A DNA stretch of 64,000 nt from Brevirhabdus pacifica (GCF_002797755.1 NZ_PGFI01000014.1:124001-188000), one strand, 5' to 3'. Shown: positions 17,594 to 26,906, counted from the first letter of the stretch. Notes: generated by a model from the sequence alone, not told the origin. Made by a program: numbers and translations.

Positions 17594-19812
17594 ACCACCC
17601 GCAGCGTGGCAGGCCCCTCGGCCAGCGTGCCGATCCGGGCCGCCGTGTGCCCGGCCGCCTGAAGCGCCTTCAGCACCCCGGGCGTCTGGTCGGCCGGAAG
17701 CGCCGCCAGCAGACCGCCCGCCGTCTGCGGGTCGAAAAGCAACGCGGCCTCGGCCCGTTCGGGCAGGCTGCCCTCGATGCTTGCGGCCACGGCGGCGCGG
17801 TTTTCATCCAGCAACGAGGCCCGGATGCCGGCGCGGGCCAGGTCGGCCGCCCCCGCCATCAGCGGCACGTCGGACAGCGTCACCTCGGCCCCCACGTCGG
17901 AGGCGCGCAGCAGGTTCAGAAGGTGACCCGCCAGGCCGAAGCCCGTGACATCGGTCATCGCCCGCGCGCCGCCCTTGCGCAGGATCGCGGCGGCATCGCC
18001 CTGGGGGCGGCACATCGTGTCGGTGGCGGCCTGCGCCCAGGCGCCGCGCACCCGGTTCTGCATCATTCCGGCCAGCAGGATGCCCGAGCCGACGGGCCGC
18101 GTCAGGATCAGGGCGTCGCCCGGGTGGGCGCCCGCGTGGGTGATCGGCGTGTCCTCGGCCAGGCCGGTGATGGTCAGGCCCAGGATCATCTCGGCGCCCT
18201 GGGCGGTGTGGCCGCCGACGATCTCGGCGCCCGCAGCCTCGACCACGCCCGAGATGCCAGCCATCAGGTCGGTCAGGGTGCGCCGTTGCAGGCGCGGCGA
18301 CATGCGCGGCAAGGTCAGGCTGACCAGGGCCGACTGGGCGGTGGCACCCATCGACCAGATGTCGCCAAGCGCGTGGACGGCCGCGATCTCGCCCATCAGA
18401 AGCGGGTCGGACAGGAAACCGCGCAGGTGGTCGGTGGTCAGGACCTGGGTGACGCCGCCCAGCGACAGGATCGCGGCATCATCCCCGATCCGGCCCAGGA
18501 CATCGCTTCGGGCAGGGGGTGCGGCCTTGCCGGTGCCGCGCCGGGCCTCCAGATCCGCCAGGACACCCTGAAGCGTTCCGGCCCCGATCTTTGCGCCGCA
18601 GCCGCCACAGAGCGGGGGCGCCCCCTCGATCATCTCGCGGGCGGCGGTGGCGATGCGGGCGGGGGGTGCCGCCGGGCGCATGACCGGCAGCTTGCGGAAC
18701 TTGTCCATGAAGGCCTGGTCGATCCGGTCCTTCCAGCGCCACATCAGCGGCCCTTGGTAGTGCAGACCCCCGCGCACGGCCAGCGCCCGCCGGTCGCCCA
18801 GCGAGATCAGCTTGAGGTAATCGCCCTGCGGGTCATAGCGGCGTTTCTGCCCGCCGGCGACGCGGGCGCGCAGGTTGTGGAAAAGCACCGGCGCCTGGCG
18901 CACGGCGAAAACTCCGGCCTTGGGCCGGGGTGCATGGCCCAGTGCCGCACAATCGCCCGCCGCGAAGACCGAGGCGTGGCTGACGCTTTGCAGCCCGGGC
19001 CCGACCGAGATGAACCCGTCCGTCAGGTCCAGCCCCGTGTCGGCCAGCCAGCCGAAGGGCCGCGCCCCAGCCGCGCCAACGACCAACGCAGCCTCGACCC
19101 GGGCACCTGAGGTCAGGGTCGCGCCCTCTGCATCGATCTGCTGGACGGCGCTTTGTTCCTGAAGGGTGATACCGGCGCGTGCCATCTCGTCCAGCAGCAC
19201 CTGACGCGGGCCGTCGCCCAGGCCCGAAAGGGCGCGGTCACGCTCGATCACGGTGACATGGTGGCGTGCGCCCGTGCGGCGGAGGGCATGGGCCATGGCC
19301 AGCGCCAGCTCGACCCCTGCGACGCCGCCGCCGATCACCGCCACGCGGCCGGGCAGGTCGCCCTTGGCGACGGCGTCGCGGAAGGCCTCCCACCGGCGCG
19401 CGAAGGCGCCCAGTGGCTTGGCCGCGACCGCGTGCTCGGCAAAGCCCGGAACCTCGTCCATGGACGAGGTGATGCCGATGTCGATCGACAGCAGGTCCCA
19501 GCCCAGCGGCGGCCTGTCCGGCAGCGTGATGGTGCGGGCGTCGAGGTCGATGCCGGTGGCGGCGGCGGTCACCAGGCGGGCGCCTGCGAAACCGGCCAGC
19601 GCCACCAGGTCGATATCAAGGTCCTGGCGGGTGTAATGGCCCGCGACATGACCCGGAAGCATGCCCGTGTAGGGGGCCGCGACCTGGGGATCGATCAGCG
19701 TCAGGCGCACGCCCGGCAGCGGGTCCATCCCCCATTTCCGAAGGACAAGCGCGTGGGCATGGCCCCCGCCTAGCAGAACGATGTCACTGGCGAGCGGGAT
19801 CTCTGACTGCAC
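17590..19812 (-). CDS. selD: FAD-dependent NADH dehydrogenase-like/selenide water dikinase fusion
   Basis: The C-terminal half is selenophosphate synthetase, which makes selenophosphate from selenide and ATP. Its catalytic cysteine is kept in PPLCGGCGAKIG (about C405 and K408 from the GTG start); the second cysteine of the usual GCGCK is alanine. GDDAAIL, TTDHLRGF and VTGFGLAGHLLNLL follow. The N-terminal 380 residues form a pyridine-nucleotide disulfide oxidoreductase resembling NDH-2 (IVLLGGGHAHALVLRKWG, VAVIGGGVAGVELALA, VFAAGDCA), which may reduce selenium species or sense redox. This fusion is known in alphaproteobacteria and cyanobacteria. GTG at 19812 puts the protein just before the FAD motif; GTG at 19884 is an alternative. 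It is convergent with mnmH. I see no selenocysteine machinery in the window. Confidence 0.92.
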   Translation of the reverse strand: MQSEIPLASDIVLLGGGHAHALVLRKWGMDPLPGVRLTLIDPQVAAPYTGMLPGHVAGHYTRQDLDIDLVALAGFAGARLVTAAATGIDLDARTITLPDRPPLGWDLLSIDIGITSSMDEVPGFAEHAVAAKPLGAFARRWEAFRDAVAKGDLPGRVAVIGGGVAGVELALAMAHALRRTGARHHVTVIERDRALSGLGDGPRQVLLDEMARAGITLQEQSAVQQIDAEGATLTSGARVEAALVVGAAGARPFGWLADTGLDLTDGFISVGPGLQSVSHASVFAAGDCAALGHAPRPKAGVFAVRQAPVLFHNLRARVAGGQKRRYDPQGDYLKLISLGDRRALAVRGGLHYQGPLMWRWKDRIDQAFMDKFRKLPVMRPAAPPARIATAAREMIEGAPPLCGGCGAKIGAGTLQGVLADLEARRGTGKAAPPARSDVLGRIGDDAAILSLGGVTQVLTTDHLRGFLSDPLLMGEIAAVHALGDIWSMGATAQSALVSLTLPRMSPRLQRRTLTDLMAGISGVVEAAGAEIVGGHTAQGAEMILGLTITGLAEDTPITHAGAHPGDALILTRPVGSGILLAGMMQNRVRGAWAQAATDTMCRPQGDAAAILRKGGARAMTDVTGFGLAGHLLNLLRASDVGAEVTLSDVPLMAGAADLARAGIRASLLDENRAAVAASIEGSLPERAEAALLFDPQTAGGLLAALPADQTPGVLKALQAAGHTAARIGTLAEGPATLRVV

Positions 19813-19949
19813 GGTCTCGGGCCTCGTGGATGCGACGGGCCCTCGGGCCGACCCATTCCTTAGCAGAAGGGCGGGGGCGCGCACAATCGCGGCGCGCCCG
19901 CTGCCAGACGCGGCGGGGCCGATCCTTCAGCCCCGCCGCCGACGGGCCC

Positions 19950-21974
19950 TCAGCCCGCGACCAGCCCGCGCCCCTTCAGCAACGCCTCGACCCCCGGCAT
20001 CCGTCCCCGGAAGGCGGTATAAAGGCGGTCGGGCTCCTCGGCGCCGCCCTTGGACAGGATCGTCTCTTCCAGGCGGCGGGCCATGGCGGGATCGAAGGCA
20101 TCGCCCGCTTCCTCAAAGGCCTGGAAGGCGTCGGCGTCCATCACCTCGGACCACATGTAGCTGTAATAGCCCGAGGCGTAGCCATCGCCCGAGAAGACAT
20201 GGGCGAACTGCGGCGTGGCGTGGCGCATGCGGATCGCGTGGGGCATGCCCAGCCGTTCCAGAACCTCGGCCTGGCGGGCCATGGGATCGGCCGGCGGCGC
20301 GCCCCGGTGGAAGCTGAGGTCGACCAGGGCGGACCCGAGGTATTCGACGGTCGCAAAGCCCATGTCGTAGGTCTGCGCGGCCAGCAGCCGGTCGCGCAGG
20401 GCGGGCGGCATCGGCGCGCCGGTCTCGGCGTGGCGGGCGTGTTTTTCCAGCACCTCGGGCACCTCGAGCCAATGCTCGTAAAGCTGGCTGGGAAGCTCCA
20501 CGAAGTCCCGCGCGACCGAGGTGCCTGAGATCGATTCGAACCGCACGTCCGACAGCATCTGGTGCAGCGCGTGGCCGAATTCGTGAAAGAGCGTGCGGGC
20601 GTCGTCATAGCTCAGCAGCGCCACGCCCCCGTCGGCGGGCTTGGCGAAGTTGCACACGTTGTGGACCAGCGGCCGCACCTCGCCCGCAAGCTTGCTCTGA
20701 CTGCGCCAGGCCGAGCACCATGCGCCCGAGCGCTTGCCGCCCCGCGCGAAATAGTCCCCGATGAAGACCGCCATGTGACGCCCGTCGCGGCGCACTTCCC
20801 AGGCGCGCACGTCCGGGTGATAGAGCGGCACGTCGATCGGCGCGAATTCCAGCCCGAAAAGCCGCCCGGCCACGTCGAAAGCCCCTTCGATCATCCGGTC
20901 CAGCTGGAAATAGGGTTTCAGCGTCTCCTCGTCGAGGTCGTGCTCCTCTGCGCGGCGCTTCTCGGAATAGTAGCGCCAGTCCCAGGCTTCCAGCCGGCCG
21001 TTGCCGCCATCGGCGTGCAGGCGCTGTTCCAGCTTCTCGGCATCGGCCATGGCCTGGGCCCGGGCGGGTGTCCAGACCCGCATCAGCAGATCCTCGACCG
21101 CTTCGGGGGTGCGGGCCATCTCGGTTTCAAGCTTGTAGGCCGCGAAATCCTCGTGGCCGAGCAGGCGCGCGCGCTCGTGACGCAGGGCCAGCATCTCGGC
21201 GGCGATGGCGCGATTGTCGGTCGTGCCGCCGTTGGCGCCGCGCGCGGCCCAGGCCTCGTAAGCGCGGCGGCGCAGCTCACGGCGGGGGGAGAATTGCAGA
21301 AACGGCACGATGAGGGAGCGGGACAGGGTGATGACGGGGCCCGCCGCCCCCTTCTCGTTGCCCGCCGCCCGGGCGGCATCGCGCAGAAAGCCGGGCAGCC
21401 CCTCCATCTCGTCATCCGAGAGTTCCATGAACCAGTCACGCTCATCGGCCAGCAGGTTCTGGGTGAACTCGGTGCCCAGAACGGCCAGCCGGGCCTGGAT
21501 CTCGCGCAGGCGCTCACGCTCGGTCCCTTCCAGGCGGGCACCGGCCCGCACGAAGCCGCGGTGCTTCAGTTCCAGCACACGGGCTTCCTCGTCGCTCAGC
21601 CCCAGGCTGTCGCGCTCCTGCCAGAGGCGGTCGAGCCGGGCGAAAAGCTCGGGGTTCAGGGCCATTTCGGACGAGAAGGCGGAAAGCTTCGGTGCGAATT
21701 CACGTTGAAGTTCCTGGCGCCGCGGGGTGCTGTCGGTCCCCGCCAGCGGGAAGAAGGTCGACAGGACCTTGTCGAGGTCCCCGCCCATCCGCTCCAGCGC
21801 CGCGACCGTGTTGTCGAAATCGGGCGCGGCAGGGTTGCCGGCGATGGCGGCCAGCTCGGCCCGGGCGCGATCCAGCGCGATGTCGAGGGCGGGCGCGAAA
21901 TCCTCGTCCGAGATCTGCTGGAAGGGCGGCAGGCCGAAAGGGGTGGTCCATTCGGCGAGAAGCGGGTTGGTCAT
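19950..21974 (-). CDS. M3 family oligopeptidase (PrlC/Dcp-like)
   Basis: A 674-residue zinc metallopeptidase of the thimet oligopeptidase family, which degrades short peptides in the cytoplasm. The zinc motif HEFGH sits in DARTLFHEFGHALHQMLSDV, and GTSVARDFVELPSQLYEHWL and SGYYSYMWSEVMDADAF are family signatures. GGAGG is 5 nt before the ATG at 21974. No signal peptide is present, so it is cytosolic. Length and motifs fit oligopeptidase A or peptidyl-dipeptidase Dcp equally, so I give no symbol. It stands alone on the minus strand between the selD fusion and moeB. Confidence 0.94.
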   Translation of the reverse strand: MTNPLLAEWTTPFGLPPFQQISDEDFAPALDIALDRARAELAAIAGNPAAPDFDNTVAALERMGGDLDKVLSTFFPLAGTDSTPRRQELQREFAPKLSAFSSEMALNPELFARLDRLWQERDSLGLSDEEARVLELKHRGFVRAGARLEGTERERLREIQARLAVLGTEFTQNLLADERDWFMELSDDEMEGLPGFLRDAARAAGNEKGAAGPVITLSRSLIVPFLQFSPRRELRRRAYEAWAARGANGGTTDNRAIAAEMLALRHERARLLGHEDFAAYKLETEMARTPEAVEDLLMRVWTPARAQAMADAEKLEQRLHADGGNGRLEAWDWRYYSEKRRAEEHDLDEETLKPYFQLDRMIEGAFDVAGRLFGLEFAPIDVPLYHPDVRAWEVRRDGRHMAVFIGDYFARGGKRSGAWCSAWRSQSKLAGEVRPLVHNVCNFAKPADGGVALLSYDDARTLFHEFGHALHQMLSDVRFESISGTSVARDFVELPSQLYEHWLEVPEVLEKHARHAETGAPMPPALRDRLLAAQTYDMGFATVEYLGSALVDLSFHRGAPPADPMARQAEVLERLGMPHAIRMRHATPQFAHVFSGDGYASGYYSYMWSEVMDADAFQAFEEAGDAFDPAMARRLEETILSKGGAEEPDRLYTAFRGRMPGVEALLKGRGLVAG

Positions 21975-22084
21975 GGGGCCTCCGGTGGGGGTGGGTTCGG
22001 TGCGGGCCGGACGGGCGGCGCCGCCCGGCCTTCAAGCTATGTGCTGCGCGGCGGACTTGCCAGCCCTGCCCGACCCCCGGGGGA

Positions 22085-23221
22085 TCAGCCCGCGCCCGCG
22101 CCCTTCGCCGGTTCACCACCCGGTGCCATCTGGCCGCCGCAGACCGGACAGCCCGGCCGGGGGCGAACGGCGATGCGTCGGCTTTCGGCGTAAAGCGCGT
22201 CATAGATCAGAAGCTGTCCGGCCAGGGTCTCGCCGGCGCGGGCGATGTGCTTGACCGCCTCGACCGCCATCATCGAGCCGACGACACCGGGCAGGGGCGC
22301 GATCACGCCGGCCTCGGCACAGGAGGGGGCGAGCCCGGCGGCCGGGGCCTGGGGGAAGACGCATTGATAGCAGGGCCCGCCCGCGGCAGGGTGGTAGAGC
22401 GAGATCTGCCCTTCCCACTGGGTGATCGCGGCGGCGATCAGCGGCGTGCCGGTCGCCACGCAGGCGCTGTTGACCAGATAGCGGGTGTCGAAATTGTCGG
22501 TCCCGTCCAGCACCAGGTCGAACCCGCCGATCAGCGCCTCGGCGGTGGCGGCATCCAGGCGCCGGTTGTAGGGCAGGACCCGGACGAAGGGGTTCAGTGC
22601 CTCGATCGCCCGCTGGGCCGAGAAGACCTTGGGCATGCCGATCGTGTCGTAACGGTGGATGATCTGGCGTTGCAGGTTCGAGTTTTCGACCGCGTCGTCG
22701 TCAATGACCCCGATCGTGCCGACGCCCGCCGCCGCCAGGTACATTAGCGCAGGCGAGCCCAGCCCGCCGGCCCCCACGACCAGCACCTTGGCGCCCTTCA
22801 GCCGTTTCTGACCGGCGCCGCCGATCTCGCGCATGATGATGTGGCGTGCATAGCGTTCCAGTTCGGCCGGGGCGAAGCTGGCCGGGCCCTGGGTCTGGCC
22901 TTGGCCTTGGGTCTGGGCGTCATCGCCTGTCGCGGGGTCGGGCAGGTCCGGCGCCTCGGCCCGTGCCCGGGCACGGGCCCGCAGCGGCGGCAGGATCAGC
23001 CGGTAGATCAGCACGACCCCCGTGATCAGAAGCGCCACCGACCAGTTGCGCAATGAGCCGCCGGTCGCCTCGCGTAGGGGATCGCCCTCGGGCAGCAGGA
23101 TCTGGATCAGCGCGACCACCGCGAACAGCAGGGCCAGCACCATCAGCCGTTGGCCCCGGCGCACCCCCATCAATGCGCCCAGCACCCATAGCGCCGCCGC
23201 GACCGCCAGAACCAGAAGCAT
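22085..23221 (-). CDS. moeB: Membrane-anchored HesA/MoeB/ThiF-family adenylyltransferase
   Basis: MoeB adenylates the C-terminal glycine of MoaD to prime sulfur transfer for molybdopterin; ThiF does the same for ThiS. The 378-residue protein has an E1-like core with VVGAGGLGSPALMYLAAAGV (nucleotide loop), DGTDNFDTRYLVN and two zinc CxxC pairs, PCYQC and GCPVCGG. Unlike E. coli MoeB (about 250 residues) it starts with about 110 extra residues carrying three hydrophobic segments and a QTQGQGQTQGP linker, so the enzyme should be tethered to the inner membrane. The start overlaps the dut stop as TGATG, in the coaBC-dut-moeB operon. MoaD or ThiS partners are not nearby, so which sulfur carrier it uses is open. 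Confidence 0.85.
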   Translation of the reverse strand: MLLVLAVAAALWVLGALMGVRRGQRLMVLALLFAVVALIQILLPEGDPLREATGGSLRNWSVALLITGVVLIYRLILPPLRARARARAEAPDLPDPATGDDAQTQGQGQTQGPASFAPAELERYARHIIMREIGGAGQKRLKGAKVLVVGAGGLGSPALMYLAAAGVGTIGVIDDDAVENSNLQRQIIHRYDTIGMPKVFSAQRAIEALNPFVRVLPYNRRLDAATAEALIGGFDLVLDGTDNFDTRYLVNSACVATGTPLIAAAITQWEGQISLYHPAAGGPCYQCVFPQAPAAGLAPSCAEAGVIAPLPGVVGSMMAVEAVKHIARAGETLAGQLLIYDALYAESRRIAVRPRPGCPVCGGQMAPGGEPAKGAGAG

Positions 23222-23718
23222 CAGGCCACCCCGGTCGAGCCGAAGCCACCCGCGCCGCGGGCGCTGTCCTCAAGGCTGTCCTGCTGGACGAACCGGGCCT
23301 GGACGACCGGGGCGACAATCATCTGGGCGATGCGGTCGCCGTGGGCCACCACGAAGGGCGTGTCGCCATGGTTGACCAGGATCACGCCCACCGGGCCGCG
23401 ATAGTCGCTGTCGATCGTGCCGGGCCCGTTCAGAACGCCGACCCCGTGTTTCAATGCCAGGCCTGAGCGGGCGCGGACCTGCACCTCGAACCCTGCGGGG
23501 ATCTGCATCCGCAGCCCCGTCGGCACCAGCAGCCATCGCCCCGAATAGATGGTCAGCCCCGCTGCGCGGTCCGCCTCGGGCAGGTTGGCGCGGAGGTCTG
23601 CACCGGCAGCGCCCGGCGTCTCATAGGCCGGCAGGGCGATGGCGGGATCGGCATCCCCGGTCCGAGCAAGGACCAGGTGCGGCGCGGCCGTGCCTTGGGT
23701 GGTTTCGGGTTGGCTCAT
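23221..23718 (-). CDS. dut: dUTP diphosphatase
   Basis: Dut hydrolyses dUTP to dUMP, keeping uracil out of DNA and supplying dTMP synthesis. The 165-residue trimeric-type enzyme shows the five motifs, including PGAAGADLRANL, RSGLALKHGV, GTIDSDYRGPVGV, RIAQMIV and the C-terminal RGAGGFGSTG that closes over the substrate. The ATG at 23718 overlaps the coaBC stop as ATGA. The coaBC-dut pair is one of the most conserved gene neighbourhoods in proteobacteria. Confidence 0.97.
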   Translation of the reverse strand: MSQPETTQGTAAPHLVLARTGDADPAIALPAYETPGAAGADLRANLPEADRAAGLTIYSGRWLLVPTGLRMQIPAGFEVQVRARSGLALKHGVGVLNGPGTIDSDYRGPVGVILVNHGDTPFVVAHGDRIAQMIVAPVVQARFVQQDSLEDSARGAGGFGSTGVA

Positions 23719-24956
23719 TGGGCAGCCTCCTCGGCGGTGCCGTGGCCGAGGGCCTCGGCCATGCGGCGGGCAAGGCGCGCGGCGACCTCGGGTTTCGACA
23801 TCCGCTCCCATGTCTCAGCGCCGTCGGCGCGGATCAGGGTGACGGCGTTCTCGGCCCCGCCCATGATGCCGGTTCCGGGCGAGACATCGTTGGCCACGAT
23901 CCAGTCGCAGCCTTTGCGCGCGCGCTTGGCGGTGGCATTGGCGATGACGTCGTCGGTCTCGGCGGCGAAGCCCACGACCAGCGCCGGGCGGTCGGGGCCG
24001 GGGCGCGAAAGCTCGGCCAGGATATCGCGGTTCTCGGCAAACGACAGGGCGGGGGGCGCGCCGTTTCGATCCTTCTTGATCTTGCCCTGCGCAGGGCTTT
24101 CGATCCGCCAGTCGGCGACGGCGGCTGCCAGCACGGCGGCATCGGCGGGCAGGGCCCCCTCGACCGCCTGGCGCATCTGCTCGGCCGTCTCGATCGCGCG
24201 CAGATCGACCCCGGCGGGCGGCGGAACGGTGGCGGGGCCGGTCACGAAGGTCACGCGCGCACCCAGCGCCACCAACGCTTGGGCGATGGCCGTGCCCTGC
24301 GCCCCGGACGAGCGGTTGGCGATGTAGCGCACCGGGTCGATCGGCTCGTGGGTGGGGCCGGAGGTGACGATCACGTGGCGACCCGCAAGGGGGCGATCCC
24401 CGGTATCCCCGCTCAGGGCCGCGCGGATGGCATCGACGATGGCGGGCGGCTCGGACATGCGCCCGGGGCCCGTTTCACCGCAGGCCATGTTGCCCACGTC
24501 GGGGCCGACGCAGAGGATGCCGTCGCCGGTCAGGGTGTTGAGGTTGCGGCGGGTGGCGGGGTGTTCCCACATGCGCACGTTCATGGCCGGCGCGATCAGC
24601 ACCCGCTTGTCGGTCGCCATCAGCAGGGTCGACGCCAGGTCGTCGGCATGGCCGCCCGCCATCTTGGCCATCAGGTCCGCGGTGCAGGGCGCGACCACCA
24701 CCAGGTCCGCGGCACGCGACAGCTCGATATGGCCCATCTCGGCCTCGTCGGTCAGGTCGAAAAGGTCGGTCCAGACCCGCTGCGCGGCCAGGGACGAGAC
24801 CGACAGCGGCGTCACGAACTCGGTCGCGGCGCGGGTCAGGACGGGGATGACGGTCGCCCCCTCGTCGCGCAAGCGGCGGATCAGGTCGAGGGATTTGAAG
24901 GCGGCGATGCCGCCGCCGATCACCAGAAGGATGCGTTTGCCGCCGAGCATGCCCAT
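23715..24956 (-). CDS. coaBC: Bifunctional phosphopantothenoylcysteine decarboxylase/synthetase
   Basis: CoaBC makes 4'-phosphopantothenoylcysteine and then decarboxylates it to phosphopantetheine for coenzyme A. The 413-residue protein has the flavoprotein decarboxylase domain first (LLVIGGGIAAFKSLDLIRRL, APAMNVRMWEHPATRRNL with the PxMNxxMW signature) and the CTP-dependent synthetase second (VIVTSGPTHEPIDPVRYIAN, RSSGAQGTAIAQAL, VVGFAAETDD). It heads the coaBC-dut-moeB operon. Confidence 0.97.
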   Translation of the reverse strand: MGMLGGKRILLVIGGGIAAFKSLDLIRRLRDEGATVIPVLTRAATEFVTPLSVSSLAAQRVWTDLFDLTDEAEMGHIELSRAADLVVVAPCTADLMAKMAGGHADDLASTLLMATDKRVLIAPAMNVRMWEHPATRRNLNTLTGDGILCVGPDVGNMACGETGPGRMSEPPAIVDAIRAALSGDTGDRPLAGRHVIVTSGPTHEPIDPVRYIANRSSGAQGTAIAQALVALGARVTFVTGPATVPPPAGVDLRAIETAEQMRQAVEGALPADAAVLAAAVADWRIESPAQGKIKKDRNGAPPALSFAENRDILAELSRPGPDRPALVVGFAAETDDVIANATAKRARKGCDWIVANDVSPGTGIMGGAENAVTLIRADGAETWERMSKPEVAARLARRMAEALGHGTAEEAAQ

Positions 24957-25092
24957 GTCGTCCCCGTTCCGCCCCGTTCAGCCAAATTCGGCGCCCCCTG
25001 CCGCGCGGCCCTGGAAAGCCGGGGTCAGAAGGCCGCCCCACCGTTCTATGCAGGGACGCGGCGGGTGACAAGCGGAGGGGCCGCGAGGACGC

Positions 25093-25956
25093 TCAGCGCC
25101 GGGTGAAGGCCAGGCAGGGATCTTCGCGGGGGGCCGGGGGGCTGGCGGCGATCAATTGGAACGGGGTCTCGGCGGGCACCTCGCCCTCGGACTGGCCGAT
25201 GGCGACGACACGAAGATCGGGGGCGGCCACCGCCAGAAGGGCCGGCACGCCCCAGTCGGGACGGGCGTGGCCATTGCCGGTGATGACGACGACGGGGCCG
25301 CCCGTTTCCTCGTATGCCTGAAGCGCCGCACGGGCGATGGCCGCGTCGCGCAGGCGCTGGGCCTCGACCATTCCCGGCAGCATCTCGGGCGGCAGGGCGT
25401 CGCAATGATCGGCCATCTGCCCGGCCTCGCGCAGGTCCTGTTCCTCCGACGGCAGGGGTTGGTCGAGGGCGAAGCGGGCGGCGTCGCTGCCCATCACGGT
25501 CGCCGCGCCCTGTGAAATGGCGCGCCGCACCTCGGCCACGGGCAGGCCGCCGCCACGTACCGAGGCCATGGGGGAGGCGGCGAAAATGGGCGCGTAGAGG
25601 TCAAAATCGGGCCAGCCGCGATCCTCCCACTCCAGCGTCGTTGCCAAGGCGCCCGGATCGGCGGTGAGCTCCGGGGTGACGCGGGCCGCCAGTTCCGGCG
25701 TCAGCATCTCGTAGACCACGGCCGCCGGGGAAACGGCGGCGACCGCGCGGGCCTGGTTCAGATGGTGGTCGGGATTGTCATGCACCTCGCCCAGGATCAG
25801 CACGTCGGCGGCGGGCGGGTTGGCAAAGGGATCTGCGGGGGCGTCGCCGGCGGCCCGGGCGGTCGTGGCGCCTGTTGCCAGCAGAAGCAACGCGGCCACC
25901 GCCACCCCCCGCAACTGCGGAAGCGGTCGGGGGGCGGGAGGCGGCGCGGATCTCAT
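25093..25956 (-). CDS. ChaN family heme-binding-like protein
   Basis: This 287-residue protein matches ChaN (DUF399), an iron-regulated heme-binding protein in Campylobacter whose dimer holds two hemes. Visible segments are VLILGEVHDNPDHHLNQARA, VVYEMLTPE, LPSEEQDLREAGQMADHCD and VVVITGNGHARPDWGVP. It has an N-terminal signal peptide (LLLLATGATTARAAG) but no lipobox cysteine, so unlike typical ChaN it should be soluble in the periplasm. Its ATG overlaps the rpoH stop as ATGA, tying its expression to a heat-shock/oxidative sigma factor. Heme binding here is inferred from the family only. Confidence 0.82.
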   Translation of the reverse strand: MRSAPPPAPRPLPQLRGVAVAALLLLATGATTARAAGDAPADPFANPPAADVLILGEVHDNPDHHLNQARAVAAVSPAAVVYEMLTPELAARVTPELTADPGALATTLEWEDRGWPDFDLYAPIFAASPMASVRGGGLPVAEVRRAISQGAATVMGSDAARFALDQPLPSEEQDLREAGQMADHCDALPPEMLPGMVEAQRLRDAAIARAALQAYEETGGPVVVITGNGHARPDWGVPALLAVAAPDLRVVAIGQSEGEVPAETPFQLIAASPPAPREDPCLAFTRR

Positions 25957-26831
25957 GCCAGCAGGTGGTGGACTTCTTTCGATTGTCCTTCAAGCGTCTT
26001 GCGCAGTTTGCCGAAGGCGGCGGCTTCCAACTGGCGGACGCGCTCCTTGGAAAGGCCCAGCTCGTTGCCCAGGCTTTCAAGGGTGCGGGGATCGTCGCGC
26101 AGCTTGCGTTCGCAGACGATGAACCGCTCCCGCTCGTTCAGTTCCGAGAGCGCCCGGATCAGCCATTCGCGCAGGGTGTTCATGTCCTTGCTGTAGGGCA
26201 CGGTCTCGTCGGCCTGCAGGGAGTTGTCCTCGATCGTCTCGATCCACTCGCGGCCTTCGTCGTCCGAGGATTGGGTGGCGTTCAACGAGTAGTCCGAGCC
26301 CGACAGTCGCCCTTCCATCATCTCGACATCGTGCAGGGGCACGCCCACCTCGGTCGCGATCATCTGGCGGATCTGGTAGCGGTCCAGCCGCTCGCCCCTT
26401 GCGGCGGCCTCGCGCTCCAGCTGGGCCTGAACCCGGCGCATGTTGAAGAACAGCGATTTTTGCGACGAGGTCGATCCGGTCCGGACCATCGACCAGTTGC
26501 GCATCACATAGTCCTGGATCGATGCCTTGATCCACCACACGGCATAGGTCGAGAAGCGCACGCCGCGGTCGGGATCGAACTTGTCGGCGGCCTTCATCAG
26601 GCCCAGGCTGGCCTCCTGGATGAGGTCGTTCATGGGGGCGCCGTAGCGTTTGAATTTCGATGCCATCGAGATGGCCAGACGCATGTATGCGGTGATGAGA
26701 CGATGCAGTGCGGCCTCGTCCCGTTGATCGCGCCAGGCATAGGCCAGGGCCAGCTCGGTTTCCGCGTCCAGCAGTTCGGCCCGCATCGCCTGACGGGAAA
26801 AAGCCTGATCTGATCTTGCGTCTAGTGCCAT
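25953..26831 (-). CDS. rpoH: RNA polymerase sigma-32 factor (RpoH family)
   Basis: Directs RNA polymerase to heat-shock and stress promoters. The 292-residue protein has region 2 (DLIQEASLGLMKAADKFDPD, FSTYAVWWIKASIQDYV), the RpoH box QKSLFFNMRR just after it, and region 4 (LSKERVRQLEAAAFGKLRKT). Rhodobacteraceae usually have two RpoH proteins; RpoHII is tied to singlet-oxygen and oxidative stress under RpoE. I lean to RpoHII because of the coupling to a ChaN-like protein, but sequence alone does not settle it. AGGGG is 7 nt before the ATG. It is divergent from cobU across 75 bp. Confidence 0.93.
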   Translation of the reverse strand: MALDARSDQAFSRQAMRAELLDAETELALAYAWRDQRDEAALHRLITAYMRLAISMASKFKRYGAPMNDLIQEASLGLMKAADKFDPDRGVRFSTYAVWWIKASIQDYVMRNWSMVRTGSTSSQKSLFFNMRRVQAQLEREAAARGERLDRYQIRQMIATEVGVPLHDVEMMEGRLSGSDYSLNATQSSDDEGREWIETIEDNSLQADETVPYSKDMNTLREWLIRALSELNERERFIVCERKLRDDPRTLESLGNELGLSKERVRQLEAAAFGKLRKTLEGQSKEVHHLLA

Positions 26832-26906
26832 AATGATCCCCTTGTCGTCTGAGGCTGGCGGGTGCGGCCCGCCCGGTTCTTGATTAGCTACGGATGGAAA
26901 TTGGCG

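Noticed and set aside
17590-19812. SelD as a selenoprotein with an in-frame TGA
   Set aside because: The catalytic position is encoded as cysteine (about residue 405) and the frame has no internal TGA.
26832-26906. Possible cobalamin riboswitch in front of cobU
   Set aside because: The interval is only 75 bp, shared with the rpoH promoter, and has no B12-box-like sequence.
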